From the NCBI GenBank assembly GCA_028564705.1, contig JAPXFQ010002744.1, forward strand, positions 1,612,001 to 1,676,000: a DNA stretch of 64,000 bases, read 5' to 3'. The notes under the pieces were generated by a model. That model had not been told where the DNA came from. It ran no database searches and saw nothing but the letters and a program-made list of their open reading frames with translations. Origin of the DNA: Apricaphanius iberus (lineage: Eukaryota > Chordata > Actinopteri > Cyprinodontiformes > Aphaniidae). Made by a program: the position numbers and the translations under genes. This document shows, piece by piece, positions 32,691 through 45,200 of this stretch; positions within the stretch are counted from its first letter, which is position 1, and every line of letters begins with the position of its first letter.

Positions 32691-33812
32691 ATCTTTTGAG
32701 ACGGACTGAAAAAAAGTCGGAGAGGAGATGATTTAGTAGGTATGAAAGTGAAAAAAGAAGAAAGGAATCACATATGGCAGATTGTTGATGGTGACCTGAG
32801 AATGATGAAGGCACTACAATGAGGCTTGTACTGAATGCTGAAATTTGACTAAACAAGAAAAGAGTTATAGAAGCTGGAAACCTGTTTTGAAGTTTGGATG
32901 TGGCAAGACTTACGAAACATCTTCCAGGTGGTGTGTGTTCTTACTCCAGGACAAAAACTGAGAGAAACAAGCAGAAAACACAAGGGAAGGCGGTTGTGAG
33001 TGTGCTAAACTTGGAATAAGTTTCGCATCAGTCATCACTATGATTTTTTTTTTCAACCATTAAATTATAAAGTATTGAAAGCTGCTATACAAATTTACTA
33101 ACTTAAAAGTGATAACAAATTGTTATTTTCCTGGCTGGTGCTAGAAAGATTTTCTGGAATAGAAATATAAAGATCTTACTTGAGTTTAGGGTAAGCTAAT
33201 CGAAAACCATTAAGAAAAGGGGAGATTGAACTGCTTGAAGTTAAAAAACAAAAACAGCTCTCTCTGCAGTAATAGATACACAGAAAAAAAAGTGAACATA
33301 TATATTAATTCTCAATTAGTAAGTGGGTCATAATGGTGATGACACAAGTGTATTATTAGTTGCAAGCGAAATTAGACCTTGAAAGAAATCCATCTTGATA
33401 TTAAAGTAAACTCTAAGGACAGTGTTGAGACTTTTTGAACTTAGTTCTAATTCTTGGAGATATTTTCATCTTAACAAAACTGCCCTTTTATTTCTGCAAA
33501 CCTGTGTCCCTTCTTATAGGGATCTGTGTATTCATAAACAGACAATATCTGAATGCATGATTTAGTCATAGCTATACGCAAAAGCATTTATAAATAAGAG
33601 GTGAATTCACCTCTAGTGTATAAAAATTTTATAAACATCTTTTTTACAATACCACTTTAATAAGTGAATTGCTAAATCCACTCATTAAAATCACTCCCAC
33701 AAAAGTTGGAATTTTGTGAATGCAGCATGACAAATTGCAAAAACATGAATGGGGTATGAATACTTTTTAACGGCGCTGTAAGCTATGTTGGATATTTACA
33801 TATATAACACAT
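32691..33812. other. No gene recognised; lone transposon-end motif
   Basis: Non-coding. At about 33751-33780 the sequence GGGGTATGAATACTTTTTAA followed by a CACTGTA-like end resembles one terminus of a common fish Tc1-type element, but its partner is not evident. Confidence 0.4.
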
Positions 33813-34732
33813 CAGGGGCAAGGCTATGGGTAGGCCTGGGGGGGCTAGGCCCACCCACTTTGGACAAGGGCCCACCAGAATAAATCACTTTCTCAAAAGA
33901 AAAAAGAAAGAAAAATAGGAAAAAATAAAAGCTTTTGGCCTGAGGGCGCAGAACTTTGGAACTCCACATAGTCACTTTCACTTTTTTTATGCACTGAACT
34001 ATACTTTATTGGAGTAGTCTGGATTGTTTATATGGGGGTCATTATTTTCAATAGAAGTGCTTGTTTCAACGCTACAATCTTAGACACAGTTACACAAAGG
34101 AATCTTACAGCTAGCCTTAGCGAGAGAGTTTGCAAGGGATGCTAAGTCTTTGCAAATATGGAAATCCTTGCAGTTATTTTTGAGGGATGTCACTTAAAGT
34201 CATCATAAAATAAAAGAATACAATTTGAGGGGACATTTCCATTTCCATTTAACTGCAGCCTCAGTGGTAATGTTGAGTTCACACAGCACACTTTGTGAGC
34301 GTCCAAAAACACTCACAAAGCAACTAGTTTTGATGCTATAAATTTTTATGCTGAAGCTTGCAAAGTGCATGGGTGGGCTTTTCTCTGCTGGATGTTTTAA
34401 ACAGTGGCGGATCTTGGCTGACCAGACAACGTTTGACGTCGGGCTACGTCACCAGAGTGAGACGCTTAGATTGGTTAACGTGCCGCAATCTTGCCGCTCA
34501 GGGTATCAAATAATCATTTAAAACATTGAATATCTGACAGTAGCCATATTGTTATGTTCACACTTTGTAGTGTAATTGTAATCTACTTTGTTCTTTGTTT
34601 TAAGCTGTTTTGCTATCGGTTCTTTTTTAAAGCAACAGTAGAACTTACAAATAAACGTATTTTCAGTAATATTTATATGGCCCACCGTTTTTTGTTGGCC
34701 CACCTGAAAAGCAGTTTCTGGCTACACCAATG
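33813..34732. mobile_element. hAT-like non-autonomous element, 0.92 kb
   Basis: The ends, read inward, are CAGGGGCAAGGCTATGGGTAGG and CATTGGTGTAGCCAGAAAC, imperfect inverted repeats. Flanking octamers TAACACAT and AAACACGT match at six of eight positions. GGGGGCTAGGCCCACC lies just inside the left end and GGCCCACC-type copies just inside the right end. No transposase is present. This is an older, more degraded example of the architecture seen at 7041-10188; the call is tentative. Confidence 0.5.
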
Positions 34733-35331
34733 AAACACGTGAGTAACATGTCAAATAGAAAGTAAAATGAGGAACATTTTTAGACTTTTTAACTGAAGCA
34801 GCAGGTACACGACATTCATTGGGTAAACACATATTTATGAAGGTACATTTTTATTAGAGTACAATTTTGACAGTCCGTGTTATAGCCTAATCTTGTGCAA
34901 GTTTTAAACCAGTCTGTTTTACTGAAATCATGTAATATGTGCGTGCCTCATACATTCTGACAAAGTTCAGAATATATGAAAGGACGCTGGACTCAAAATG
35001 ACTAAATAAAAAAAAGTGAAAAGCAGGTTATTGTCAAAATTAAAAGAAAAAAACAAAAGTGTTACGATTGGATTTAGTGAATAAGAAAAGTTATAACATA
35101 ACATTGCATCTTTAATTTATTGCAGGCAGGACCAGAAGTGTAGTTTCTTCAAATCCTCAGCCATGCTCAGTATTCATTCATGCAATTTTTTAAAACTATT
35201 TGCTACATTCGTTTCTGTAGCATAGATTTATATCAAATGCAGATACCTCGAAAGTAGCCTATATAGCACCCTCTTGGGTTTCAAGTGATTACCCTACTGT
35301 GCACTTTTGTTCAGGCACGAGTTTGTCGCCC
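34733..35331. other. acp1 upstream region
   Basis: Non-coding DNA directly upstream of acp1. It presumably contains the core promoter and 5' UTR, but no TATA box or transcription start can be placed from sequence alone. Confidence 0.5.
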
Positions 35332-35343
35332 CACGTGACGTAA
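35332..35343 (+). promoter_or_regulatory. Overlapping E-box and CRE-like motif at acp1
   Basis: CACGTG (35332-35337) overlaps TGACGTAA (35336-35343), ending only 14 bases before the acp1 start codon. CACGTGAC sites are bound by bHLH-ZIP factors (USF/MITF type) and TGACGTAA by ATF/CREB factors. Housekeeping promoters of this kind often lack TATA. Function is inferred from the motif and its position. Confidence 0.5.
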
Positions 35344-35357
35344 TTCACTAAAGCAAC

Positions 35358-35400
35358 ATGGCGACCACCGGTACAAAATCGGTTCTGTTCGTTTGTCTTG
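35358..35400 (+). CDS. acp1: acp1 coding exon 1
   Basis: Encodes the first 14 residues plus one base of the P-loop glycine codon, including the catalytic cysteine in LFVCL. The donor is G|GTAAGAG. Confidence 0.96.
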
Positions 35401-38400
35401 GTAAGAGCCTACTCCTTTTACAAACTGCCAGCAACCATGACTAAAATTAACACCACATAACGTCTGTCAGTGTTATACTTTTAATGGTCTATTATGTTTT
35501 CCCCAAAGCGAGCTAACTTCAGATTTACAGCTAGCTTGCCACCGGGGTCCTGTCATTAAAGTTGTTCCTCGGGGCCATCAACCATACACTGTTGACTGTA
35601 ATTCACTTATAAAACATTTAAAAATGTTAGCTACGTTTAGTATAGTCAGAGTTGACAGAGAAATACGCCACGCAGATGTGGTGAAAACGGACTGACGTTC
35701 ATTTAATTTAGTTTCGTTTTCACGGTTTTCGAAGCGCCTCATTTGAACGTTCATTTAAACGTTGACATGCGAGTGCCGAATTTTATGTAATTTAGAAAAA
35801 CCCGTAAAGTAGGCGCCACGTACAAACTAGTTTAGTAGTGTAGTTTGACACCACCGGAACTTGTCACTCAAACCAGTTTAACAAGCACAGGTGGATCGAT
35901 CAAGGTTGCATATCACTTATTTTCCTCTTTTATGGTGACACATCCAGTAAAAGCATGCACCGATACAGCTATACATGCAGCCCTAGTCAGTGATCTACCT
36001 TCTAATTACTATAATACCCAATATTTGTTTTGTTGTAGATTAAATTTGTTATTTTTGGTTTTGTCTGATGAGTTATGGCTGTCTTGAAGATTTTTACAGG
36101 TTTGTACGTTATTTAAAAAAATGTATTTCCACAGTATGGATTGCTCTGCAGTAAATCTTCTGCCCAACTGGTGGGATTGAAATTGAACACTATTTTTTTC
36201 CTCTTTATTTTTTCAAATGCCAACAAACTGAATTGTAAAATGAACTACATACTAAAAAGATGCTTCATTCTTCATATCTTATTAGGGTGCTTATAAAAAT
36301 AAAATATCTCTCTGAGGTTGTAGTAAATCGTTTTCTCCAAAGTATATATATCTATTGTGCCATTCTGGAAAATAGTTAAAGACGAGAAGAAGATTTAAAA
36401 ACCTGAGGAATATGTTTAGGCCAAGTACAGAACATACCACAAGAGATATTTTATGGATGGATGGATGGATATTTTATGAAGCTAAAGGTAAAGACAGAAC
36501 ATGCAATTGCTGCGTCTGGGCTGCAGTTTTAAACACTCAGAATGTGCAATTTAGACAATGTTGCAAACACCTTTGACAGATCTTCAAATTGTTCAAATTC
36601 TTCACATAATAAATATTATGATATTTAATTATTGGGCATTGACATCATTTTTGCTTAGATGTAATCTCCCTATTAGGCAATTGAGGTAGTAATTTTGAAG
36701 GATTTTAATGGATTTCAAAATAAAAAAATCTGTGAAGAAAGATTCATTTATATCACTATAAAGCCTTGGATAGTCTCATTGTGTTTTTTAAACAGATCAC
36801 ATAAATTGTTATTCTGTTTTATAATTGTAATACTGTCCTCCTCACAGCGTAATTGTTTTTTTCCTCACAAATGTAGAAATGATTTGGTCATTTTATTTAT
36901 TTAATTGATCTTGACACAGCATACCTGAAATTTTTACCCTTAATGCATCAAAATATTAATGCTCAAATATACTTTAGTCCTCAAGGGAAGTTTGCATTGC
37001 AGCTTTCAATTAGGTTTTTATGTTTTGAAACACACTATTAATAAATGTTGTGGTTTTATACAGGGAATATTTGCAGGTCGCCCATTGCCGAAGCTGTGTT
37101 TAGGAAGATGGCAACAGATGCTGGGGTAGTTGATAAGGTAAAGTTATTTGTGTTTCATTGATACATCAGAGAATATTGCTTTTTTTCCAGCTGTGAAAGA
37201 ATAAAGTGTTAAATGTTGTACTTATGTAGGGTTTGTTTTTGCAAATGTAGTAACAAATATGATAACAGTATCATTTATCTTTTTTTTGTTAAATTTAACA
37301 GTTTTTACTATCTACAAGCTAAATGCCGCTTTGCGTATAGGTCTGTGGAAGCTTTAACTGTTTCCAAATTCATTATATTTAGCTAAAAATGAATGGAAAT
37401 GTAGAGAGTTCTTTAGAAAGCTTTAGGAAGTATTGCTCTAAACCACTTTTAATCATTACAAGAAAGCCGCCAGGCCCTGGAAGGTAAATATAAAGAATTT
37501 ATGTCTAATTTAAAAACTTGTGCAATCACTTTTTTTTTTACATGGCAGAGTAAATATGTATAATGAATCCCATTATGGGGGTATCAGAAGTTAAAAAGTT
37601 TAGGATTGTGCTGAACATTTCCTACAATTTTTTCTGTGCTATTCTTAGTTAACTAAGTTTAAAAAAATGATATACTAAGCAATGATCCCTATGAAGATGT
37701 AAAGCACCAAATACTGAACCATTTTCAACTTCTAGCCATGATCCAGTCCTGATCTGTTGTTGTTCTCCATGCCCTGCTCTGCCTAGTGGAGGATAGACAG
37801 TGCTGCCACCTCCACCTATGAGATAGGAAACCCTCCAGACCACCGTGGTCAAGCCTGCATGAAGAGGCATGGCGTGCCCATGAGGCATGTGGCGAGGCAG
37901 GTACGACCTCGCTTTTGTACACGTAGCGGTAGCTAGCGCCGCCTTTCTGTGCTCTGTTCTTGCAGTGGGTCATAGACAGTGGCGCCACATCTGACTGGAA
38001 TACAGGCAGCTCACCGGACACCCGCGGTCTGGCTTGCCTGAAGAAGCAAGGCATTGAGACAAGCCATAGGGCTCGACAGGTATAACTGGATGATGAGTGG
38101 CTCCATTCACCTCATTAGTGTGTTTTTTTTTATAATCATCTGTTAATTGTACATGATTTCACTATATGAGGTAATGTTTAAATCCCTTAAGTAAAATTCA
38201 CAAATTCACTCATTTTCTACTAATCTTAAGATTGAGCATCAATTGCAGCAAAAGTAATAAATATTTTTTGAGGTAAAGAGCTTTTTGTTTGATGTTGTTG
38301 ACATGGTAAAAGATGTACGCAGTCCAAGATGTCATAATTATTTCTATCCAGACATGCAATATTTTTGGCATCCTGGGCTGTTACTAGTATCAATATTAAA

Positions 38401-41400
38401 AATAATAATTTTGCTGTGGTCATTGTTTTTCAGATTTTTAAAAAGTATAATTTTTTTCTTTTTTTCTTTTTTTGTTAATGCAGAAAAAATGATTAAATAT
38501 GTCAGTACCACGAGGAAGTATTCCTTGATGCACTGTTTCTGTTTTTGTTGTGTTTTTGTCACACTCAATGTAATAACAGATAAACATCACTAGGATAAAT
38601 AGAAAAAAACAGTTCAAATTATGATTTTATTTAAGAGAAAAAGATTATCCAAACACACCTGGACTATGTGAAGCTATGATGGCCCTTGTGAATTAGCTGA
38701 AGTTGTGCAATAACAGGTTTGTTTCGGCTATGAATAATTGTTTACGGCAATTATTAAATTATTAGATCACAAATTTAGTTAGAAATGGCCAAATTACCAA
38801 GTAACCATCCTGATTGTCCAGGAAATAATAATACCCAATTTCAGTGTCAGTTCATGTTTATGACTACCTGCCTGATAAGGCTGGAGTATTGATGTGGTAA
38901 AGTTGGAGTAAGTCCTTGCCGTACTTTGAACAGCAAGTTACTACACATGTATGATATGATAAACAAAAACTTTACAAAATACAGGAGTTTAAAAGAAAAA
39001 TAAATCTACTTTCCAATCACAATACTTTAATCAACAAACTCAATCAGTGATAAACAACTAATCTAAGTTGAAGAAGAATGAATAATAAACTAACTACCTA
39101 AAGAAAAAAAAACATAAAAAATGCACGAATGTGCATATAAGTGGAACCAATAACCAGTGACTTAATTGCACATTTTTACAATCAAATGAATCCCAAATCA
39201 AGCTACAAACACAGTCAAAACACACACCATTACTTATTATTTAAATTGAGGTAAACATATGTGTGAATCAGGACGTAATACAAAGCAGACCAGAAAATAA
39301 CTTTTATCGCTCCATTTACTTCCATTCATTATTTTTTCGTCCAGTGGACCCATGGTCCCCCATTGGGGTGATGGTGTCACATTCATGCAGTGAAGTTCCT
39401 CCTTTTTCTGTTGAAACTGTGGGTTTAATGCAATGCATTGTGGGATTATTAGTCCTTACGGCAGGAAGTCTGTCTCGTCGAGTTCCATGGCTGGTAACCC
39501 AACACTGATTATCATCCAAAATATCCAAAAGTCAGTGTTTATGATTCAACCATAGGAAGGAAACTGGGGAAAATAGCCTCCATGTGATTCAAGGTGATTA
39601 AAAAGCAGTCAGTCAGTAAAATAAAAAGTTAATTAACAATGTCTTAAGGAAAACAGATCAATTCGAATGTATATAAGCAACTTTAGGTTGTAGGTACCGT
39701 AATGTCCAGACTGTAAGGCGCAACTGAATATAAGCCAGACCAACCAATTTAAGGAAAAAAGCACAAATGTGTACATATACAAGCGACACCTAGTTATATG
39801 CCGCATGTGTTCTTACGTATAATTACTATATGTAATGGTTTGTGCAGAGGGGATTGTCGGGAAATTGATTGGTGTTTGGGAAAGCTTCAATTTTATCAAC
39901 ATTTCAACATGGTGAAAACACCTCGACCAACGTCTCTCTGTGTGTTCAATCAATCTTCAAGAAAGACTTCAAGTTCGCCATATGCTTTATGCTTTTATTA
40001 CCTCTGAAAGCTTTTTTCGTCTCATTGCATTGAGACAGTTCTTGACACTGGCGTCTCCAATGTCTTACCATTGATTCATTGATGCCAAAGGCACGTGAAG
40101 AAGCCCTTTTTGCTTCTTTAAAAGCCAGATCGACTGCCTTCAACTTAAAAGCGGCATCATTGTATTTCCTCGTTTGACGCTTCCATGTATGCAGATAAGA
40201 AACAGATACACAAGGGTTTCTGCACGAAAAATTGGTTTTCCCTAACTGTCTCGCTGTTGTAATGTCCGTCTGTTCCACTTTTGCTTTCAATGGTCGTGCA
40301 AACTGCTTCTCTCACTCTTTGCCGGTCTCCTCTGAAAGGCAAGCATCCCTTAAAGGTAAAGGACGTAACCAGTACAATCCATAGATCGAGGTGGTCCTCT
40401 CATGGCCATTAGCTGTAAAAATCCATAAATAAGCCACTGTTGTAGAAGCTGAAGGGTTCAAAGCATGGGAGAAAAAGTAGGGGCTTATGGTCCCAAAATT
40501 ACGTTAATTGTTTTGCAATGAAAATCAACGATTAAGAAATACGAATCTGGCTGAAATGTTTATGCGGTTTATTTAGATTGGTGTTTTAAGTCACACAAAA
40601 AGTTGAAACAAGTTAGTTGGCCACTAAAATGCCGTTTAAAACGGTCAGATACTTGCAGTGTTTATGAAATACAGCTGTTGTCGTCAGAGCTAACTAACCG
40701 CTTTTCTTACAATGCTTACATTTTACAGAAGCCAGAAAACGAACACAGATATTTGTTCATCTTGGGACCTTAAGCTTTGTGTGACGCTGGCTCATCCTCC
40801 GGACTTTTTAGTCCTCCCATCACCTTATTTATTTCCCTCTCCATGTGACATCTCTGCTGTCTGACCCTTTGCATGAGATCTGCTGTCTCCTTGTGTTGTC
40901 TCACAATAAACCCATTCTGTCAGGCTCACATTTAATCTCCTTAATTCAGAAGGCTAGACCTCTGGCTTAAACTCAACTAAATCTGACAAGCTTTTGGGTT
41001 TTCCTACATAACCCCCCACCCCCACCCGCCCCCCCACCACACACACACACACACACTTCGACACACACTTGTTTAAATTAATTTTACTTCCACCGTCCCA
41101 CTTTGCTGAACTTTTGGTACAGGCTGTCTCCAACCAAACTGGCCAGTTGGGATATCGCCTGGAGACCAATGCATCCTCAAACAAGCAGTTTGTTTGAGTT
41201 TGAGTGTTTGTTTAATAAAACAAACATTCTCAGAGGACATCTATAGCAAGTAATGTGGAATGTTTTTCTCCTATCGAAAAACTGCCAGCAGGACGTTAGA
41301 TTTAGGAGAGCTGAGATTTTGATTCCGTTCTTGTTCATATTTTATCATTGTGTCAACATTTGAGGAATGATCAACTGTTGCCAAAATACCACGATCCTCC

Positions 41401-42144
41401 TGCAATCACATTAATTTCGCTTATCATCTTTTTAGTTTTGATGCTGGACAAATATATTTGTTGGAGTTGATTCCACCCCTCCATTACAAAGTGTTCAAAT
41501 CTGTTTTTAACCAAATTTTGCTCTTTATCAGTGAACAATCTAATGGTGAGATGTCTATAATAGTATGCTGGATAAATATTGAAATATTTGTAAGAGGTAG
41601 GTAAATGATGTCTGATTTGAAGAATTTAACAGCTCAAGGTGAATAGAAAATGCATTTGCACCTTCAGTAAAGATAATTAAAAAGACTAGAATAAATGCAT
41701 CTTTTTAATAGTATCATCATACGTTGACAGTTTTTTGAGATCCTACCTTTAATTTGCGTAGACTTATTCAGAAACAGAGAATTCCATTATATTTTGTAAT
41801 TTACATAACTATTTCATAGTACTTTTTAGAGACTTAAAAACATCACACAGAGGCTCATTTTCTTTTAGTCAAGGTGCACAGCAGTTGTCTGTGATCAAGG
41901 TTATCTTGCCACAATGTTCCCCCACACATAATTGGATAGTTTTACAAATTTTGTTTTTGTTTTCACATCTTGGCCACACACAAAAAAAGCATGCAGTATG
42001 GGCATTAAGGACAATTAACTGGTCAAATACTGTTATTTACAGTTTCAATTCATTGTCCATTATGATAGACTGATGTTCTGCCAAATTTTGTATCAAAACA
42101 TTGCTATTATTACAGTACTAAAGTAAGAAAATACGAGGGAGAAC

Positions 42145-42236
<92 letters not shown>

Positions 42237-45200
42237 GATATGAGAGAGAGAGTGTCACAATATCGATTTTCTATCGAAATTTCGTTACGACCTTGCGCAT
42301 CAAAATCCAAAAGAGGATTGCGATCACCTCTTGCTGTTTACTGTGTGTGCCACTCGGGACTCCATAGTAACAGTTAGCAGGCTACAGTCTATTTACTCAG
42401 ATTTCCTCATTACAAAGAACCACGCAAGTCGTAAACTTCTGTTTAATGGCGGTTAAAAAACAGCGTTCGATACATACTAAACATGCCCTACTTATTAAGT
42501 GCTAAAAAATACGAAACAAGTGAACACTGTATTCTCTGGTAATTACGTCTACTTGGCCGCTCAGAAACAAGCTCCGGGGCTGAACTTTAACACCATCCCA
42601 CCCTTGTCCAAAACCACACTTTTAAATAGCAAAGCTATGACCATTTTAACTCAGAAAGAGAAAAAAAAATTTATCAAAGAAATTAATATTACTATTTGTC
42701 GATACTTTATTTTTGACACTGTTTCTAATACATCTACAGATGCATGTTAATAAAAGTTTCTGTTTCATTTCAGACATGTAGCTTAGATTCTGAATAACTT
42801 TTTTTGTAAATACCTTTTAGGAAGAAAAAATATGTAGATGCATATTGAAAATCAGATTGCAGCAGAAAAATATCGAGATATAACTTCTGATCCTAGGTGG
42901 GCCAATAAATGTGGTTGGTGCGGTATAACCTTCCACAGCTGTAAAGTAGCTACTAATTAAGAACAGAGTAAAACAAAAAACAAAACAAAAAAGGGAAGGG
43001 GGCTCATCCAAGTTGCAGGCTTATTAGCCCCCGCCCCAATCCAGTGAGGCCATCTGCTAACAAACCTCTCAGTAGCCTTAAGTGCTGTAGGCACTTGTTG
43101 TGTTGTGGTTGTAACCATGGAATATGATCAGAAAGATTTCCAGCTTTTAATAAATGGCCTAAGGTTGTCTTTCAGTGAATATCTCCTATCCTCTCAAAGT
43201 GAGACTTATTGTTACGGTCCGCAATCCACCCCCTGGCAGGAGGTGGAGATTTGTCTTTATAGAGATCAGTTTCTTTGCGCCTATGAGGCAGTAACGCACA
43301 ACGCGATTCTGTCTGAATGTTTTGTTTTAGCTGTATGTTAGGCATAATACCAATTTTCATGACTTCAAACAAAATGCCAGAAATAAGCCAATGGTTTATA
43401 ATATTTGGACAAGGAACAAAGCTTTGCTGAATGAGGATAGTGATGAGATGCTAGATCAGGAAGTACTAATAATAGATTTGATTTCTGAAGTGCTTTTCTT
43501 AAAACTCAGATGCTGTACAGGAGTGAAGATCTTTTACTTGTTTTAATTTTGCAGTATTTTTTCTATTTAGTTTAATCTATATTTCATTTTTTAATCTCTT
43601 TTATATTAACAAAGATGCAGTTCTGTAAAGCAAATGTGGGCTGCTTATTGATTTATAATATTGTCCCATGAAATATGAAAAGCTTTGTTTTTTTCTCAAA
43701 CAAGAATTTGGTTTAAATTAGCATAAATGTTTTATAATAGAACATAAAGGTTGAATAAATACATTGGTGACAGTTGAACAGCCCTGAAACAATGAAAATT
43801 TGTTCCATTCCGTGCTTTTCTAAAATATGGAGGTGAAAGAGTTTGCTTTCAATAGAAAACAGGTTTATTTTTACACACAGTACAGTACCATCTCCACATG
43901 GCTTCATTAGGAGCTTTATCTTAAGGTTTTTATCTGAGTCTGAACAGTATGCATTACTCCACTCACTCCTTACTTTCAATAGGATCCTCCCTGCTCACTC
44001 TTAGCCACATTTTTTCAACTCAAATCAATCTAAGATCCCTGTCAAGCTTGCAAAGAGGACTTTGTTTTAAACTGAGGATTATCACTGCTTCATTTAAACT
44101 GTGAGAGTGCCAGGTCAGTAGGAGCCCAGAGCTTCTCTGTGAGGAAGAAGTGAAAAAGAGTGAGGATGCTCATTTGTAGGAATAATCAATTATATTAACT
44201 CGTTTCCTGTTACATAAACAACTAAAAGAAAGTTCGGTCTAAAAGAAAATAGTTATTTTTCTCTTGTGCTTTTTTAAACATGTTTCCTTTCTTCGCCATT
44301 TAAGCATACCCAAAACAAATTACTCCCAGACTTAAAGAATCAAGAAGCAGAATCTCTCTGACAACATGAAATAAGCTAAAAGATTTCACAAAACAACTCA
44401 TAACACACCCAATCTGCAGTAAATCAAGATCAAAAACAGAGTGATCAAACTCTATCAGTCCGGAAAGCGATACAAAGATTTGTATAGGCTTAGGGAGAAA
44501 AAAAAAAGAAATCTGCAATGAGGGAAATACTTTTTCACGGCACTGTACATGTTTTTTTTGTAATCAGCGTTGAAAATGCAGCCAAGTTTGTTGATTAAGT
44601 TGTTGAAGTTTAGCCAGAAAAAAATGACGTTCACAAAATGTTAATGTGAATTTATCCATGCTGAGAAAGTCATTTTCAGCCCAGAAGTGAGGGTAGAATA
44701 GAGTTGGTTATGTTGCTAAGGCGTAGAAACAGTTTATTGTGTATCTTGCTGTGATCGCTTCACCTTAAAGCTGTTGCTTACGTTTAGGTCTAAATCAATA
44801 GAAATTATGCTGTTAAAATATAACTTTAATTTCTTTTTGTTTTCTGAATATAATTTTGATGAATGTATGAAAGAAGGAAGTTTTTGTTTGGCAATGATTG
44901 ATGCGTACTGCTGAGGATTCTACACTCTCTCCATAGGGCCAGCAGGAGTCTCTGCTGACTTTACTCTGTTTCCACCAAAAGCCAAACTAAATATTTGCTT
45001 TGTTCTGCATTTCTATCCCACTTCCAGGTGACCAAAGATGACTTCATGAGTTTCGAATACATACTCTGCATGGACGAGAGCAACCTGAGGTACAGTTATT
45101 CCAGCTCGCAGCGTTGTTTATTTTCCCTTTCGAGTGTCGATCACAGTTTGATGAAACGCAGGCACTGAAAGCACCGGGGTCATGTTTTAAGTGTCTCGTC

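Larger units (their letters stand above)
38080..45027 (+). other. acp1 intron before exon 4 (6.9 kb)
   Basis: Large intron carrying a pogo-like element (39697-40504), a CA-rich tract, a long (CT)n tract and other AT-rich non-coding DNA. A GGGAAATACTTTTTCACGGC-type transposon end occurs near 44520-44548. No nested gene was recognised. Confidence 0.85.

Noticed and set aside
42110..42310. Arg-Glu repeat protein
   Set aside because: Translation of a (CT)n microsatellite.
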